Positions 25,691 through 34,690 of a DNA stretch of 45,630 nt are shown here, piece after piece. Below the pieces are notes generated by a model. The model was given only the letters and a program-made list of their open reading frames with translations. It made no database searches and was not told the DNA's origin. The position numbers were made by a program, and so were the translations under genes. The DNA is from Ruminococcus sp. (lineage in GTDB: Bacteria; Bacillota; Clostridia; Lachnospirales; Lachnospiraceae): NCBI GenBank assembly GCA_013911065.1, contig JACERV010000012.1, positions 85,123-130,752 on the forward strand. Reading direction: 5' to 3'. Numbering within the stretch: position 1 is the stretch's first letter; every line of letters starts with the position of its first letter.

Positions 25691-25722
25691 ATAATATGTT
25701 CATTGTACAATGAACATATTAT
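25691..25722. promoter_or_regulatory. Perfect 32-bp palindrome, probable HxlR operator
   Basis: Every base from 25691 to 25722 pairs with its mirror around TTGTACAA, with half-site ATAATATGTTCA. It ends 19 bp before the arginase-like ATG, overlapping where its promoter or leader should be. HxlR/YodB proteins bind such dyads between divergent genes. Confidence 0.8.
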
Positions 25723-25741
25723 CAAGTAAAGGAGAATTTCT

Positions 25742-26596
25742 ATGTCAAATACATTACGTTTAATCATGCCTCAATGGCAAGGAGGAAACAATCCGCCTTA
25801 CAGTTTTGGCGCTAAGCTGCTTGCGTGGCTTGCTCCTGAATCTGGTAATACTCCACAGGTAGAAGTTCCTGTAGTGCCATATGATGGCTCAGAACTACCT
25901 ACAGAAAATGGCGTATTTGCCCAAACGATTCTATTACAGCAGCAGCGTTCGGCACGAAATATTATAGAAGCCTATCAGCCGGAACGAATCATTGTGTTTG
26001 GTGGAGATTGTTTGGTTTCACAGGCGCCTTTTGCCTATCTGAACGAAAAATACAACGGTAAGATGGGTGTATTATGGCTTGATTCACACCCTGATGTTTC
26101 CACGCCAGAAATGTACATGAACGAGCACGCCATGGTTTTGGGTAACCTGTTAGGTAATGGCGATTCTGCTTTTTCCGAAGAAGTGAAAGTGCCCCTTGCC
26201 CCCGAACTCGTAATGTACGGCGGTTTACGTGAGACATCACAGGCAGAAGCAGAAATAGTTAACCAATTGAACTTGAGGAAAGCGGGACCAGAGGCATTAG
26301 CTGATGACAGTGGCCCTGTTTTGGAATGGATTCAGGAAAAAGGCATTAAGCATCTGGCTATCCATTTTGATATGGATGTGCTTGATCCAACGCTCTTCCG
26401 CTCTTTGCTTTTCGCCAATCCTGACGGAACAAAAATTGATGCACCCAGCGGCAAAATGACTCTGTCACAGGTATCAAGACTTATTGGTGATGTTTCCAAG
26501 CAAACCGATATTGTAGGATTGTCTATTGCCGAATATTTACCCTGGGATGCCTTGAATCTCCATAATTTCCTTACTTCTTTGCCTATATTCAAGTAA
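25742..26596 (+). CDS. Arginase/ureohydrolase-fold protein with altered metal site
   Basis: This 284-residue protein follows the arginase/agmatinase fold. GGDC at 87-90 stands where the family has GGDH, DSHPDV at 114-119 replaces DAHxD, and HFDMDVLDP at 208-216 is the second Asp pair; SIAEYLP supplies the late acidic residue. Thus the first Mn ligand His is Cys while the other ligands remain. It is the only gene divergent from hxlR. Ureohydrolase activity is plausible but not assured: the substrate loop is unlike arginase, agmatinase or formiminoglutamase as far as I can tell. Confidence 0.85.
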   Translation: MSNTLRLIMPQWQGGNNPPYSFGAKLLAWLAPESGNTPQVEVPVVPYDGSELPTENGVFAQTILLQQQRSARNIIEAYQPERIIVFGGDCLVSQAPFAYLNEKYNGKMGVLWLDSHPDVSTPEMYMNEHAMVLGNLLGNGDSAFSEEVKVPLAPELVMYGGLRETSQAEAEIVNQLNLRKAGPEALADDSGPVLEWIQEKGIKHLAIHFDMDVLDPTLFRSLLFANPDGTKIDAPSGKMTLSQVSRLIGDVSKQTDIVGLSIAEYLPWDALNLHNFLTSLPIFK

Positions 26597-26674
26597 GGTG
26601 GATCATGAGGCACATCTTAGTTGTTGTTGGCAATGGAATGATAAAAGTATATTTCATCCTGTTGTTTCCACTTT

Positions 26675-26692
26675 AAATCTTACCTGTGTAAT
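26675..26692 (+). promoter_or_regulatory. BlaI-type operator 1 (upstream of blaI)
   Basis: AAATCTTACCTGTGTAAT contains the dyad TTAC-N4-GTAA at 26680-26691, the spacing of BlaI/MecI operators. It lies 51 bp upstream of the -35 of the blaI promoter. Confidence 0.7.
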
Positions 26693-26742
26693 GTTTAAAT
26701 TATTATGTAAGTTTGATTTCAGGTTAATCTCTTTTTCTGAAA

Positions 26743-26771
26743 TTGACATTTACATCAGCAGCATCTATAAT
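26743..26771 (+). promoter_or_regulatory. Consensus SigA promoter of blaI-blaR1
   Basis: TTGACA at 26743-26748 and TATAAT at 26766-26771 with a 17-bp spacer, a full consensus match. Operator 2 follows within 8 bp. Confidence 0.9.
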
Positions 26772-26776
26772 GTATT

Positions 26777-26795
26777 TATTACACCCGTAAGATTT
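26777..26795 (-). promoter_or_regulatory. BlaI-type operator 2 (at blaI start site)
   Basis: Read on the minus strand it is AAATCTTACGGGTGTAAT, with TTAC-N4-GTAA at 26779-26790. It covers the expected transcription start and ends just before the AGGAGG ribosome site of blaI. Confidence 0.8.
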
Positions 26796-26808
26796 AGGAG
26801 GATTCGAA

Positions 26809-27195
26809 ATGAGTGCTTTACCACAGATTTCTGAAGCTGAATTTGAAGTCATGAAAATCGTATGGAAACACGCTCCAATCAGTACAAATGAAATTACTGA
26901 AAAACTGACTAAAACAACGACATGGAGTCCAAAAACAATACAGACATTGATCAAACGACTGGTGACGAAGGGTGTACTTGCCTATGAAAAGCAGAGTCGA
27001 ATGTTTGTTTATACTCCTCTGGTAGAAGAAAGCGAATATATCGGTCAGGAAAGCAACTTTTTTCTAGAACGTTATTATGATGGTGATATCACTGCCATGC
27101 TGTCTGCATACATAGCAAATGACAGACTGTCAGAAACAGATATAAACGCCTTACGCTCCCTTCTCTCCGAAAGATCAAAAAAGGGAGGACATTAA
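26809..27195 (+). CDS. blaI: BlaI/MecI-family repressor
   Basis: The 128 residues show the BlaI winged helix (ISEAEFEVMKIVWKHAPIST, TTTWSPKTIQTLIKRLVTKG) and the C-terminal dimerisation part with a normal end (LRSLLSERSKKGGH). BlaI blocks its own operon until the partner sensor-protease triggers its cleavage; a plausible cleavage-region hydrophobic segment is ESNFFLERYY. It is followed after one base by blaR1. Two matching operators flank its consensus promoter, and two more lie before the lipoprotein operon at 32.8 kb. Confidence 0.94.
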   Translation: MSALPQISEAEFEVMKIVWKHAPISTNEITEKLTKTTTWSPKTIQTLIKRLVTKGVLAYEKQSRMFVYTPLVEESEYIGQESNFFLERYYDGDITAMLSAYIANDRLSETDINALRSLLSERSKKGGH

Positions 27196-27196
27196 C

Positions 27197-28993
27197 ATGT
27201 CTAGTTTTATGATACGCTTTTTAATATGCAACATTTTTATCAGTGGTATCGTTGTAATACTTTTAATTGCCAAGTCAATACTTAAAAATAACCTGTCCAG
27301 CCGGATGCAGTATAATCTATGGTTCTTGCTGCTCGGGCTGTTAGCAGTACCTTTTATGCCTGTTCAGCCAGTCGGATTCCTGCAGGTTTTCTCATGGATT
27401 GGAAGCCTTAAAAATACATCTGTATCAGATGCAGGAATGATTATGGATGACGCTGCTGCTCATAATGCACCCGGCACTGCAAATTGGATGAATGACTTTA
27501 CTCTGTCTATTAGCATGGAAACGCCATCCGCCGCCGGACTAATCCTGTGGGGAATATGGATTGCCGGTATCTTAGCAATGGTTGTATTGGTGGTAAGGTC
27601 AAAAGTTCGTTTATGCACTTTGAAAAAGTCCGCACTGCCTGTACAAAATAAAGAGGTTCGCAGACTTTACAGAAACTGCTTAGATGAGATGAACATAACA
27701 AAAGCCATTCCTGTATATAGTACCGCATTTTTGAAATCTCCCATCATTGTAGGACTGTTTAAACCATGTATTTATCTGCCAATCCATCTGATATCAAACT
27801 ATAATATTATGGATATACGGTATATGTTATTACATGAACTACAACACTACAGGCATAAGGATGCCCTGGCAAATCATTTGATGAACCTTACAGGAGTGTT
27901 ATATTGGTTTAATCCTTTTGTCTGGTATGCATTAAGAGAAATGCGTAATGACAGGGAAGTTGCCTGTGACACTTCCGTTTTGAAAATGCTTGGAGAAGAA
28001 TTCTATGAAGATTATGGCAACACACTGATTAACTTTGCACAAAAAGTATCGCTTACTCCTTTTCCGTTTGCCACCGGGCTCAGGGGAAACATGAAACAGA
28101 TGAAACGGCGTATCATCAATATCGCCACTTATGAAAAGCCATCTGTTTGGAAAAAAGTACGTGGGCTTACTGCCTTCGGAACGACCGCTGCTCTTCTTAT
28201 GGGATTTGCTCCAATATTATCTACATACGCAGCAGACAGTAACCGTTATCAATGGAGTACTTCCTTCGAGAATATTTCTTATACTGACCTGTCTTCCTAC
28301 TTTGACGGATACGAAGGAAGTTTTGTCCTGTATGATTTAGAGAGTAACGCCTGGACTATATACGATATAGAACGTGCCACTATGCGGGTATCCCCTAACT
28401 CCACCTACAAAATATATGATGCCTTGTTCGGGCTGGAGGATGGAATTATTACGCCAGAAAATTCTTTCATAGCCTGGGACAAAAAGGAATATCCGTTTGA
28501 AGCATGGAATGCTGATCAGAGCCTGCAGTCAGCAATGCATTCTTCTGTCAACTGGTATTTCCAAACAATAAATGAACAGCTTGGGGTATCCGCTGCAAAT
28601 TCCTATATTCAGGAAATCGGATATGGCAATGAAAATATAAGTGGGAACTTTTCCTCTTACTGGATGGAATCATCTTTAAAAATTTCTCCGGTTGAACAAG
28701 TTAGCCTTTTAACAAAACTATACAATAACAGCTTTTACTTCACTCCTGAAAATATCAATGCGGTAAAAGACTCCATCTGTATTTCTTCATCCGAAAACGG
28801 AGCCTTTTATGGAAAAACTGGAACCGGCCGTGTGAACGGGCAGGATGTAAACGGTTGGTTTATCGGCTATGTGGAAAGTTCTAACCATACTTGTTTTTTT
28901 GCCACTAACATTCAAAATGCCCAAGATGCCACTGGAAGCAAAGCATCGGAAATTTCCTTATCTATATTATCTGACATGAATATCTGGAAATAG
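27197..28993 (+). CDS. blaR1: BlaR1-type sensor/signal transducer
   Basis: This 598-residue protein has N-terminal membrane helices and a cytosolic M56 zinc protease with HELQH at 213-217 and NDREVACD giving the third ligand (Glu254). An extracellular class D-like penicillin sensor follows, with STYK at 402-405, SVN at 450-452 and KTG at 540-542. All motifs needed for beta-lactam acylation and signalling are intact. The extracellular part is of normal length. On acylation by a beta-lactam it should activate the protease and relieve BlaI. No beta-lactamase with a signal peptide is adjacent, so its output may be the lipoprotein operon facing it. Confidence 0.95.
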   Translation: MSSFMIRFLICNIFISGIVVILLIAKSILKNNLSSRMQYNLWFLLLGLLAVPFMPVQPVGFLQVFSWIGSLKNTSVSDAGMIMDDAAAHNAPGTANWMNDFTLSISMETPSAAGLILWGIWIAGILAMVVLVVRSKVRLCTLKKSALPVQNKEVRRLYRNCLDEMNITKAIPVYSTAFLKSPIIVGLFKPCIYLPIHLISNYNIMDIRYMLLHELQHYRHKDALANHLMNLTGVLYWFNPFVWYALREMRNDREVACDTSVLKMLGEEFYEDYGNTLINFAQKVSLTPFPFATGLRGNMKQMKRRIINIATYEKPSVWKKVRGLTAFGTTAALLMGFAPILSTYAADSNRYQWSTSFENISYTDLSSYFDGYEGSFVLYDLESNAWTIYDIERATMRVSPNSTYKIYDALFGLEDGIITPENSFIAWDKKEYPFEAWNADQSLQSAMHSSVNWYFQTINEQLGVSAANSYIQEIGYGNENISGNFSSYWMESSLKISPVEQVSLLTKLYNNSFYFTPENINAVKDSICISSSENGAFYGKTGTGRVNGQDVNGWFIGYVESSNHTCFFATNIQNAQDATGSKASEISLSILSDMNIWK

Positions 28994-29038
28994 TAAAATC
29001 GGGTAAACGGTTAACACACTAACCTTACCCGATTTTAC
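28993..29038. terminator. Bidirectional terminator between blaR1 and the facing operon
   Basis: A perfect 14-bp stem (GTAAAATCGGGTAA with its complement) spans 28993-29006 and 29025-29038, with A- and T-rich ends on both strands. It serves both converging units. Confidence 0.85.
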
Positions 29039-29061
29039 ATATTCAATACCGTTTTCTATTT

Positions 29062-30558
29062 TCACTCTGAACTGACTCCTGCATACACCCATGTCTCTCC
29101 AGTATCATTTGACTGAAATACAATTCCCCCATTTTCTCCGTCTTGTGTCACAACCCGAATTGTTAACATACCGTCCTCCCTTTCAGGCATATAGCAGTAA
29201 TCATAATCCTCTACTGTAAACCCATATTCCTCTGCTATTTCCGGCAGTTCCGTAATCGTATCCATAGGCAGCCGCAGTTGCGTAAATGATTTCCCGCCAT
29301 CTCTTGTTACATACATCTCTGACTCTGACTGTGATGCTCCTGTTAACCCAGCCACTCCAATATTCTCATCAAAAAATACCAGACCTTCTGCAACGCCAGA
29401 TTTTCCATCAAATGGATTCTCATTTGCTTTCTTCCATGTTGTACCTCCATCCTCAGTCTTTTCCAGTTCATAATATCTGCTGCCAGCAGCTGCGTCTGTT
29501 ACTATCAGACGCCAGCCCCTACTATTAGTCAAAAAGAAATACATCGTGCCATCAGTCCTGTCAACAGTCCAGCTCTCCATGTCTTTGGCCTCTTCTATCT
29601 GCTCAGCTTTCTGCTCTTCATTTAACTCTTTCTGACTGATATATTCCGGCTCCATAATATAGCGAACCGGTACCACATCCTCTGCATCAGGAATATGTAA
29701 GGACACTTCAAATCCAGCAACCTCGCCGCCACCTAAAAGCTGTCCAAAATCTCGGATTCCGTTATCTATACCATCCCCGTCCACATCTCCTGAGAGGTGC
29801 CACAAACCTTCTTCCCGTGAAAAGGAACGATGTCCGTAATATATGATTTCATAGTGCTCCGCTCCACGATTCTTTGACCATACTTCTACCTGCCACCTGC
29901 AATCGGCTTCCTGCAGTATTCGGAGCATTGGCTCTAAACGCATATTTTCATCATAATCAGTATTTGCCTCACTATCTATCCAAACTGTCATCTTTTCAGC
30001 TTTATCCGCATCATAATCTACCATGTAAGTTCTTGTTACGCCCTTCTTATCTCTGCCATAAATAAAAGTACCAAGCTTCTGAATTACTCCCGTTTCATCA
30101 AAAGTCATATAAAAGTCATTCGCAATATAAAGCTTCTCCGGAAGCGTAAGTACCTCATCCAAATCTGCCAGGGCACCCTCTGCACCATCTTCAAAGAAGT
30201 TATTATGGTCGAAACTTATTTTCTTTTCATGCATGAGTTCATCAACCTTCCATGACAAAGCTCCATGATAGGGAATTGCTGAATAAACAATAAGTCCGCC
30301 AAAATAAATTGTACCAATTATGACAATGATAATTTCTATCCCAAAAACTTTCTTTTTAGAATCCGAAATATCTTTCTGCCTTTGTCTCCTTGAAATCAAC
30401 AAGAAGATAAAACTAATCAAAAACCCCAGCACACTAATCAGCAAGAGGAGAAAATGGCTTCTCACTCCACCATACTGACACAGATGCCATAACTGATATA
30501 AAAATAATAAGTAAAAAAGTAAACTGGTTTTTTCGCAAACTTGATAAATGTTTTTCAT
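29062..30558 (-). CDS. Membrane-anchored extracellular protein with Asp-box (BNR) repeats
   Basis: The 498 residues begin with three hydrophobic segments (about 8-25, 33-55 and 70-95) and continue as a large extracytoplasmic region. The C-terminal part carries at least three Asp-box/BNR-type turns (TEDGGTTWKK, TRDGGKSFTQ, SNDTGETWVY), typical of beta-propellers in sialidase-like or photosystem-assembly-like folds. No catalytic residues of sialidases are recognisable. The ATG at 30558 follows GGAGG by 5 bases. It is the last gene of the operon that starts with the lipoprotein at 32.7 kb and has BlaI-type operators upstream. Function is unknown; ligand binding at the surface is a guess. Confidence 0.8.
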   Translation of the reverse strand: MKNIYQVCEKTSLLFYLLFLYQLWHLCQYGGVRSHFLLLLISVLGFLISFIFLLISRRQRQKDISDSKKKVFGIEIIIVIIGTIYFGGLIVYSAIPYHGALSWKVDELMHEKKISFDHNNFFEDGAEGALADLDEVLTLPEKLYIANDFYMTFDETGVIQKLGTFIYGRDKKGVTRTYMVDYDADKAEKMTVWIDSEANTDYDENMRLEPMLRILQEADCRWQVEVWSKNRGAEHYEIIYYGHRSFSREEGLWHLSGDVDGDGIDNGIRDFGQLLGGGEVAGFEVSLHIPDAEDVVPVRYIMEPEYISQKELNEEQKAEQIEEAKDMESWTVDRTDGTMYFFLTNSRGWRLIVTDAAAGSRYYELEKTEDGGTTWKKANENPFDGKSGVAEGLVFFDENIGVAGLTGASQSESEMYVTRDGGKSFTQLRLPMDTITELPEIAEEYGFTVEDYDYCYMPEREDGMLTIRVVTQDGENGGIVFQSNDTGETWVYAGVSSE

Positions 30559-30601
30559 TTCGGCCTCCATTCTTCATTCTTTCTTATATAATAAGCCCTA
30601 T

Positions 30602-31441
30602 TTATTTTGTATCAAGTTCACTTAAGCGGTATTGATACTCTGGTATATTTTCAAGTCCATTCCCTAAAACCTCATTTCCTAAATATTGAAAACTCCCATC
30701 TTCCAAGAACCGTATTGTAGTCTCATAGGTTATTACGGCATCATCACATAATATCATTTCGCATACGGCATCTATCGTCAATGTAACCGTACCATTTTCA
30801 TTCTCTTTTATGCCAGTGACTTCTGGTATAAAAGAGAATGAAAGTAGGAGAATAATTAAAGCACCCCCATCTCGTCCATGCATAGGTCTGCGTTTCCTCA
30901 TCAAAGACTGCGTGTTTTTGTATCTGCTCAGATATTACCGGAAGGTACTCCATAATTACCCCCTCAAACTCATACTTAGGTATCCCGTTTGGATATTCCT
31001 CGAAAGGAAACTTCTTCTGATATCTAATTGCATACAGATATTCATACATTCCATTATAATCTAAATCTTCCAAATGCTTTATATCCCAGTTAGAACACAA
31101 AAGATTATTTCCCTGATACCCTAAGGTCAGTATACATTTTTTAGAAATATAAGAAACATAAGCAATCTCTGACTTATTCTCTTCATTCCATGTTGCATTT
31201 GTATCTAAAACATACATGTCTGTCCCATCAAAAGTATATTTGTCCCGCCCTATACCTCCCTCAGAATGAATAGTTGCTCTGCTGTCTCTTTTTCTAGACT
31301 TTTCGTCTTTTCCTCTGAAATTATTTCTTCAATACTTTTTGGAAAAGATTCCTCTGGTTTTTCTTCTTTTCTACAGGCACAAAACAATACACTACATATC
31401 AGCATAATAATTACTGAAATATATTTTTTATTTAATATCAT
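30602..31441 (-). pseudogene. Frameshifted second copy of the neighbouring lipoprotein
   Basis: Three adjoining frames together resemble the intact lipoprotein just upstream. Frame one (31441-31250) gives a lipoprotein signal (MLICSVLFCAC). Frame two (to 30798) gives ILTLGYQGNNLLCSNWDIKH, like the neighbour's YELNNMFILNWSEED. Frame three (30850-30602) gives PEVTGIKENENGTVTLTIDA and GSFQYLGNEVL, like PEVVSYVENQDGTITLTVHA and GNFQYVSNHI. Frame changes occur near 31255 and near 30845, and the segment between the signal and the middle block is much shorter than in the neighbour. It is a decayed tandem paralogue unless sequencing errors caused both shifts. Confidence 0.75.
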
Positions 31442-31456
31442 ATCATCATCCTTTTG

Positions 31457-32674
31457 CTATTTGGTAACTCCAGTTCCCCCATAAACCTCTTCCCATTCTT
31501 CCTCTGTCAGCCTATCCACACGCCATGACTCCTCATAATTGTTTTCCGAAGGTATGATATGATTCGATACATATTGAAAATTACCATTAACCAGTGGGCG
31601 GATAATCACTTTATGTGCATATACTTTAGATAAATTGTAGTCTGGATATACTGCATGAACCGTAAGAGTAATCGTTCCATCTTGATTCTCCACATAGCTT
31701 ACCACTTCTGGAAATGGGTAGCTTGGTGGCTCACAATCATAAAGTCCCCGTGGCCGGTACTCATAATTTTGGTCTTGCTCAAAGTATTTTGTTTTTGATT
31801 GTAAGGTTTCACTGTCTATCTTAAAACGCAGCATAATAACCTTTTCAAATTCTTCTTTGGGTATATGGTAAATTGCTCCAACTCCCAAATTATCATCTGG
31901 CATATATGGTAGGGGAACATTGTAGACTTTAGGATACAGCATAGCAAAAATATCATTAAAATCTAGATCATTAAAATCTTCTTCGCTCCAATTCAAGATA
32001 AACATATTATTTAATTCATAGCTAACCGGAAGTATATACTGCCGGTTCAATTCTCTGCATTTCTTATCCAAGGGCTGTACCCTTACAGCCGTATGGCCAG
32101 ATGGACCATCATACCCCGGCATATGATGTTTTTCAAAAAACAAGTATCCATCTTCAGAATACTTCCATGTGTATGCATCGTATTCTTCTTTCGAATTTAT
32201 CTGTGGTGTTTTTTCGTTCCACGTAAGATAGCTTCTCGTTATATGTACACTTCCCTCTGATGTTTGAAAATCAAATCGAATAAAACCTCCATTTGTTACA
32301 ACACAGATGAGCGTAAGTTCAGCCTCTTTCCTGCCATCGACCGCCTTAATAAAATCCATCAGCTTATTTCCATTTACCATGTCTATCTGGTTGTCTGCGT
32401 CCACCACTGTATATCCTGCTGCTCCAATACATTCTACAATGTTTCTTACAGTTTCCAATGTCTCAAGTGTGTCATCGCTTTTTGCCTGTTCATACATGTC
32501 CCGATAACATTCCGCTATTTTCCTTGATTCTTGATAAAAGTCCTGCTCTGCTTCTTGTATACTCTGTTGCCTTTCATCCGTTCTGTCCGTTTGAATGTCT
32601 GAGGAAGAATTATTACAACTTGTACCCCCAAGCATTACCAATATCAATAGTATTAGCAATTTTATCCGTTTCAA
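31457..32674 (-). CDS. Lipoprotein of unknown function (DUF6070-like)
   Basis: The 405-residue protein starts with a lipoprotein signal (KRIKLLILLILVMLGGTSC). An acidic, helical segment (40-90) and a long beta-rich region with no family I can name securely follow; it resembles lipoproteins annotated DUF6070 in Lachnospiraceae. I chose the TTG at 32674, six bases after GGGGGTG; an ATG at 32695 is possible but its site is weaker. It is the first gene of the minus-strand operon ending with the Asp-box protein. Its 5' region carries two BlaI-type operators, predicting induction by beta-lactams through BlaR1. A role at the membrane in response to wall damage is inference. Confidence 0.8.
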   Translation of the reverse strand: MKRIKLLILLILVMLGGTSCNNSSSDIQTDRTDERQQSIQEAEQDFYQESRKIAECYRDMYEQAKSDDTLETLETVRNIVECIGAAGYTVVDADNQIDMVNGNKLMDFIKAVDGRKEAELTLICVVTNGGFIRFDFQTSEGSVHITRSYLTWNEKTPQINSKEEYDAYTWKYSEDGYLFFEKHHMPGYDGPSGHTAVRVQPLDKKCRELNRQYILPVSYELNNMFILNWSEEDFNDLDFNDIFAMLYPKVYNVPLPYMPDDNLGVGAIYHIPKEEFEKVIMLRFKIDSETLQSKTKYFEQDQNYEYRPRGLYDCEPPSYPFPEVVSYVENQDGTITLTVHAVYPDYNLSKVYAHKVIIRPLVNGNFQYVSNHIIPSENNYEESWRVDRLTEEEWEEVYGGTGVTK

Positions 32675-32818
32675 GTAAACACCCCCATTGTTCATGATTA
32701 AAATAAATATCCAGCATACTTTTCACTTTCTTTACAACATAATCGCTTCTACTTACCAACATCTAAAGTTATATCCATTATCGATTTGATTCAGCCCTTT
32801 GAATTTTTCTTCTTTTAT

Positions 32819-32838
32819 TCTTACACTCGTAAGATTTA
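32819..32838 (-). promoter_or_regulatory. BlaI-type operator 3 (leader of the lipoprotein operon)
   Basis: On the minus strand AAATCTTACGAGTGTAAGAA, with TTAC-N4-GTAA at 32821-32832. It lies downstream of the predicted promoter and 145 bp before the lipoprotein start. Confidence 0.75.
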
Positions 32839-32886
32839 AGGTTAAATTTTTTACTTTTTCTGGAAATCTATTTAAATTCCATATTT

Positions 32887-32917
32887 AAATCTTACACCTG
32901 TAATAATTATAAGTCAA
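32887..32917 (-). promoter_or_regulatory. Promoter of the lipoprotein operon with embedded BlaI operator 4
   Basis: On the minus strand TTGACT (32917-32912) and TAAGAT (32894-32889) are 17 bp apart. The dyad TTACAGGTGTAA (32903-32892) sits between and over the -10. The flank reads AAATCTTACACCTGTAAT on the plus strand. An operator inside the promoter is the classical BlaI repression geometry. Confidence 0.7.
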
Positions 32918-32932
32918 GCCAAATATGCTAAA

Positions 32933-32972
32933 AAAGGTGCCGCCTGAAGCTGGTGAAGGCTTGGCGGCAGTA
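32933..32972 (-). terminator. Terminator of the diguanylate cyclase gene
   Basis: On the minus strand TGCCGCC and GGCGGCA pair across an 18-base insert, followed by ccTTTTTTAGC. It starts 7 bp after the cyclase stop and insulates the lipoprotein operon promoter. Confidence 0.85.
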
Positions 32973-32978
32973 TGCTTG

Positions 32979-34622
32979 TTAATTAATAATTCTTCGACCT
33001 ATTCGATCATTGCTCTGATGTTCTTTCTTAAGCCTTTGCTTTTCCTCATACATCATTTTATCTGCTCTTTCAATGATCTGCTCTAAATCTATATCCATGC
33101 CAGCGCAGAAATAAAATAATCCGTGGCTTGCCATAATATTATAAGGAAACTCTTCTTGCATATTACTTTTGTCAAACTGTTTTTTAATCTCGTTCCAGAT
33201 ATTTTCTGCCTGACAGCTATTCTTCTTACTGAATACTATAATAAACTCATCACCGCCTATGCGGAAAAATATATCTTCTTCATCCAATTTATTTTTAATC
33301 ATACTGCATAGAGTTCGAATATAGCGGTCCCCTTCACCGTGACCATAGGTATCATTTACAACCTTTAAATTATCAATATCAAGAAAGCAGAGCACAAATT
33401 CCAGAAATTCTTCTTTGGCTTCCTCTAATAACTCTTCCAGTTTTTTTAAACCCATTCTCCGGTTCATAATTCCGGTTAAAGAATCGATACAAGCATAGTG
33501 GGTTAGTTCTTCCTCCGCTTTTCTAATTTCCGTTATATCCATAATACCTGTTAAAATACACTTCTCGTCATGATAATCAATTATTTCATAATTTGCAGTA
33601 ACCCACTTCCGTACGCCATTAAAATCATATTCTACAATCCGGTTGAAAGTACTACTATGTTCCTTCAGTTCTTCCTCAAGAGCCAGTCTGCTGTCATTTT
33701 TAATATAACCGTCGATTCCGTTAAAACTATCGGGATTCTCTGCGTCGGCTCCCATCAATTTGCACGCCCTTTTATTTGCCTTAATAATCTTACCATCCTC
33801 CAGTCTTGTAATAAACACAGGATAGGGATTTACATAAAAAAGCTTTTTAAAATTCTCTTCGTTTTCCATTAATTTCTTTCTATAAAAAAATTCCATCATC
33901 CTGTGACGATAGAAGATAAATCCAAGTAAACATGCGGCACCTGCCAGAACTGTAGAATTTACTACTTTTGCAAGTAACAGATTCAAATCATTGCAAAGGA
34001 TACCGATACCTATAAGGAAAATTATATGGCTTACAACGAATTCAAAAAGCATAACAGATGGTTTCAGGGTAAAGGCAATTGCCGCAATTAGCGCTAAAAT
34101 AATATAGGAATAAATATTACCGGTGTATCTTTGACTGTTGATAGAACAAACTGCTCCAAAAAGAATGTACAAAAATACATATATCTTTGAAGTAATAGAT
34201 ATGATACGGAAATTCTCGTTCTCTCCCTTACAGATTACCCTCTTGTAGAAAATTAAAAATACAGCTGAAACAACTACACTAATCATATGCATACTAATAA
34301 GTGTTACACTATATATGTGATCGGCACCATTATTTATAATTGTCCAATCCATAGATGCCCAAAAAATTGACAAAAAAATATTAGCCAAAGAGATCAAACG
34401 GATTCTGCTTAGAACAAGCATACTGTTATACTTCTCAAACTCATTTTGTTCTTTGTCTGAGTGACTTATTAATAGTTTTAATCCTTCCTTCATCCATTCC
34501 ATATGCTTGTCCCTTTTATTGTTAACATGACTTCTTCTCAAGATGTAATAAACAGCATTCCCAACCTGCAGGAATGCTGTTAAAGCAAGATATATTATAA
34601 CAAATAATAAGTTGAGAAACAA
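32979..34622 (-). CDS. Membrane diguanylate cyclase with PAS domain
   Basis: The 547-residue protein has about six to seven membrane helices (through residue ~245), then a PAS domain (FYVNPYPVFITRLEDGKIIK, with GIMDITEIRKAEEEL at its end) and a GGDEF domain. The catalytic GGDEF starts at residue 456 (FRIGGDEFIIVF), so it should make c-di-GMP. The upstream I-site RxxD is replaced (DEED), suggesting loss of product inhibition. The first codon is uncertain: a TTG at 34622 opens the frame with no good ribosome site. No c-di-GMP effector is adjacent. Confidence 0.9.
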   Translation of the reverse strand: MFLNLLFVIIYLALTAFLQVGNAVYYILRRSHVNNKRDKHMEWMKEGLKLLISHSDKEQNEFEKYNSMLVLSRIRLISLANIFLSIFWASMDWTIINNGADHIYSVTLISMHMISVVVSAVFLIFYKRVICKGENENFRIISITSKIYVFLYILFGAVCSINSQRYTGNIYSYIILALIAAIAFTLKPSVMLFEFVVSHIIFLIGIGILCNDLNLLLAKVVNSTVLAGAACLLGFIFYRHRMMEFFYRKKLMENEENFKKLFYVNPYPVFITRLEDGKIIKANKRACKLMGADAENPDSFNGIDGYIKNDSRLALEEELKEHSSTFNRIVEYDFNGVRKWVTANYEIIDYHDEKCILTGIMDITEIRKAEEELTHYACIDSLTGIMNRRMGLKKLEELLEEAKEEFLEFVLCFLDIDNLKVVNDTYGHGEGDRYIRTLCSMIKNKLDEEDIFFRIGGDEFIIVFSKKNSCQAENIWNEIKKQFDKSNMQEEFPYNIMASHGLFYFCAGMDIDLEQIIERADKMMYEEKQRLKKEHQSNDRIGRRIIN

Positions 34623-34690
34623 GATATTTTGCTTATCAGTACGTTAATGTATTTTATTCATTTCTAATATACACTAACTCTAAAAAATAA

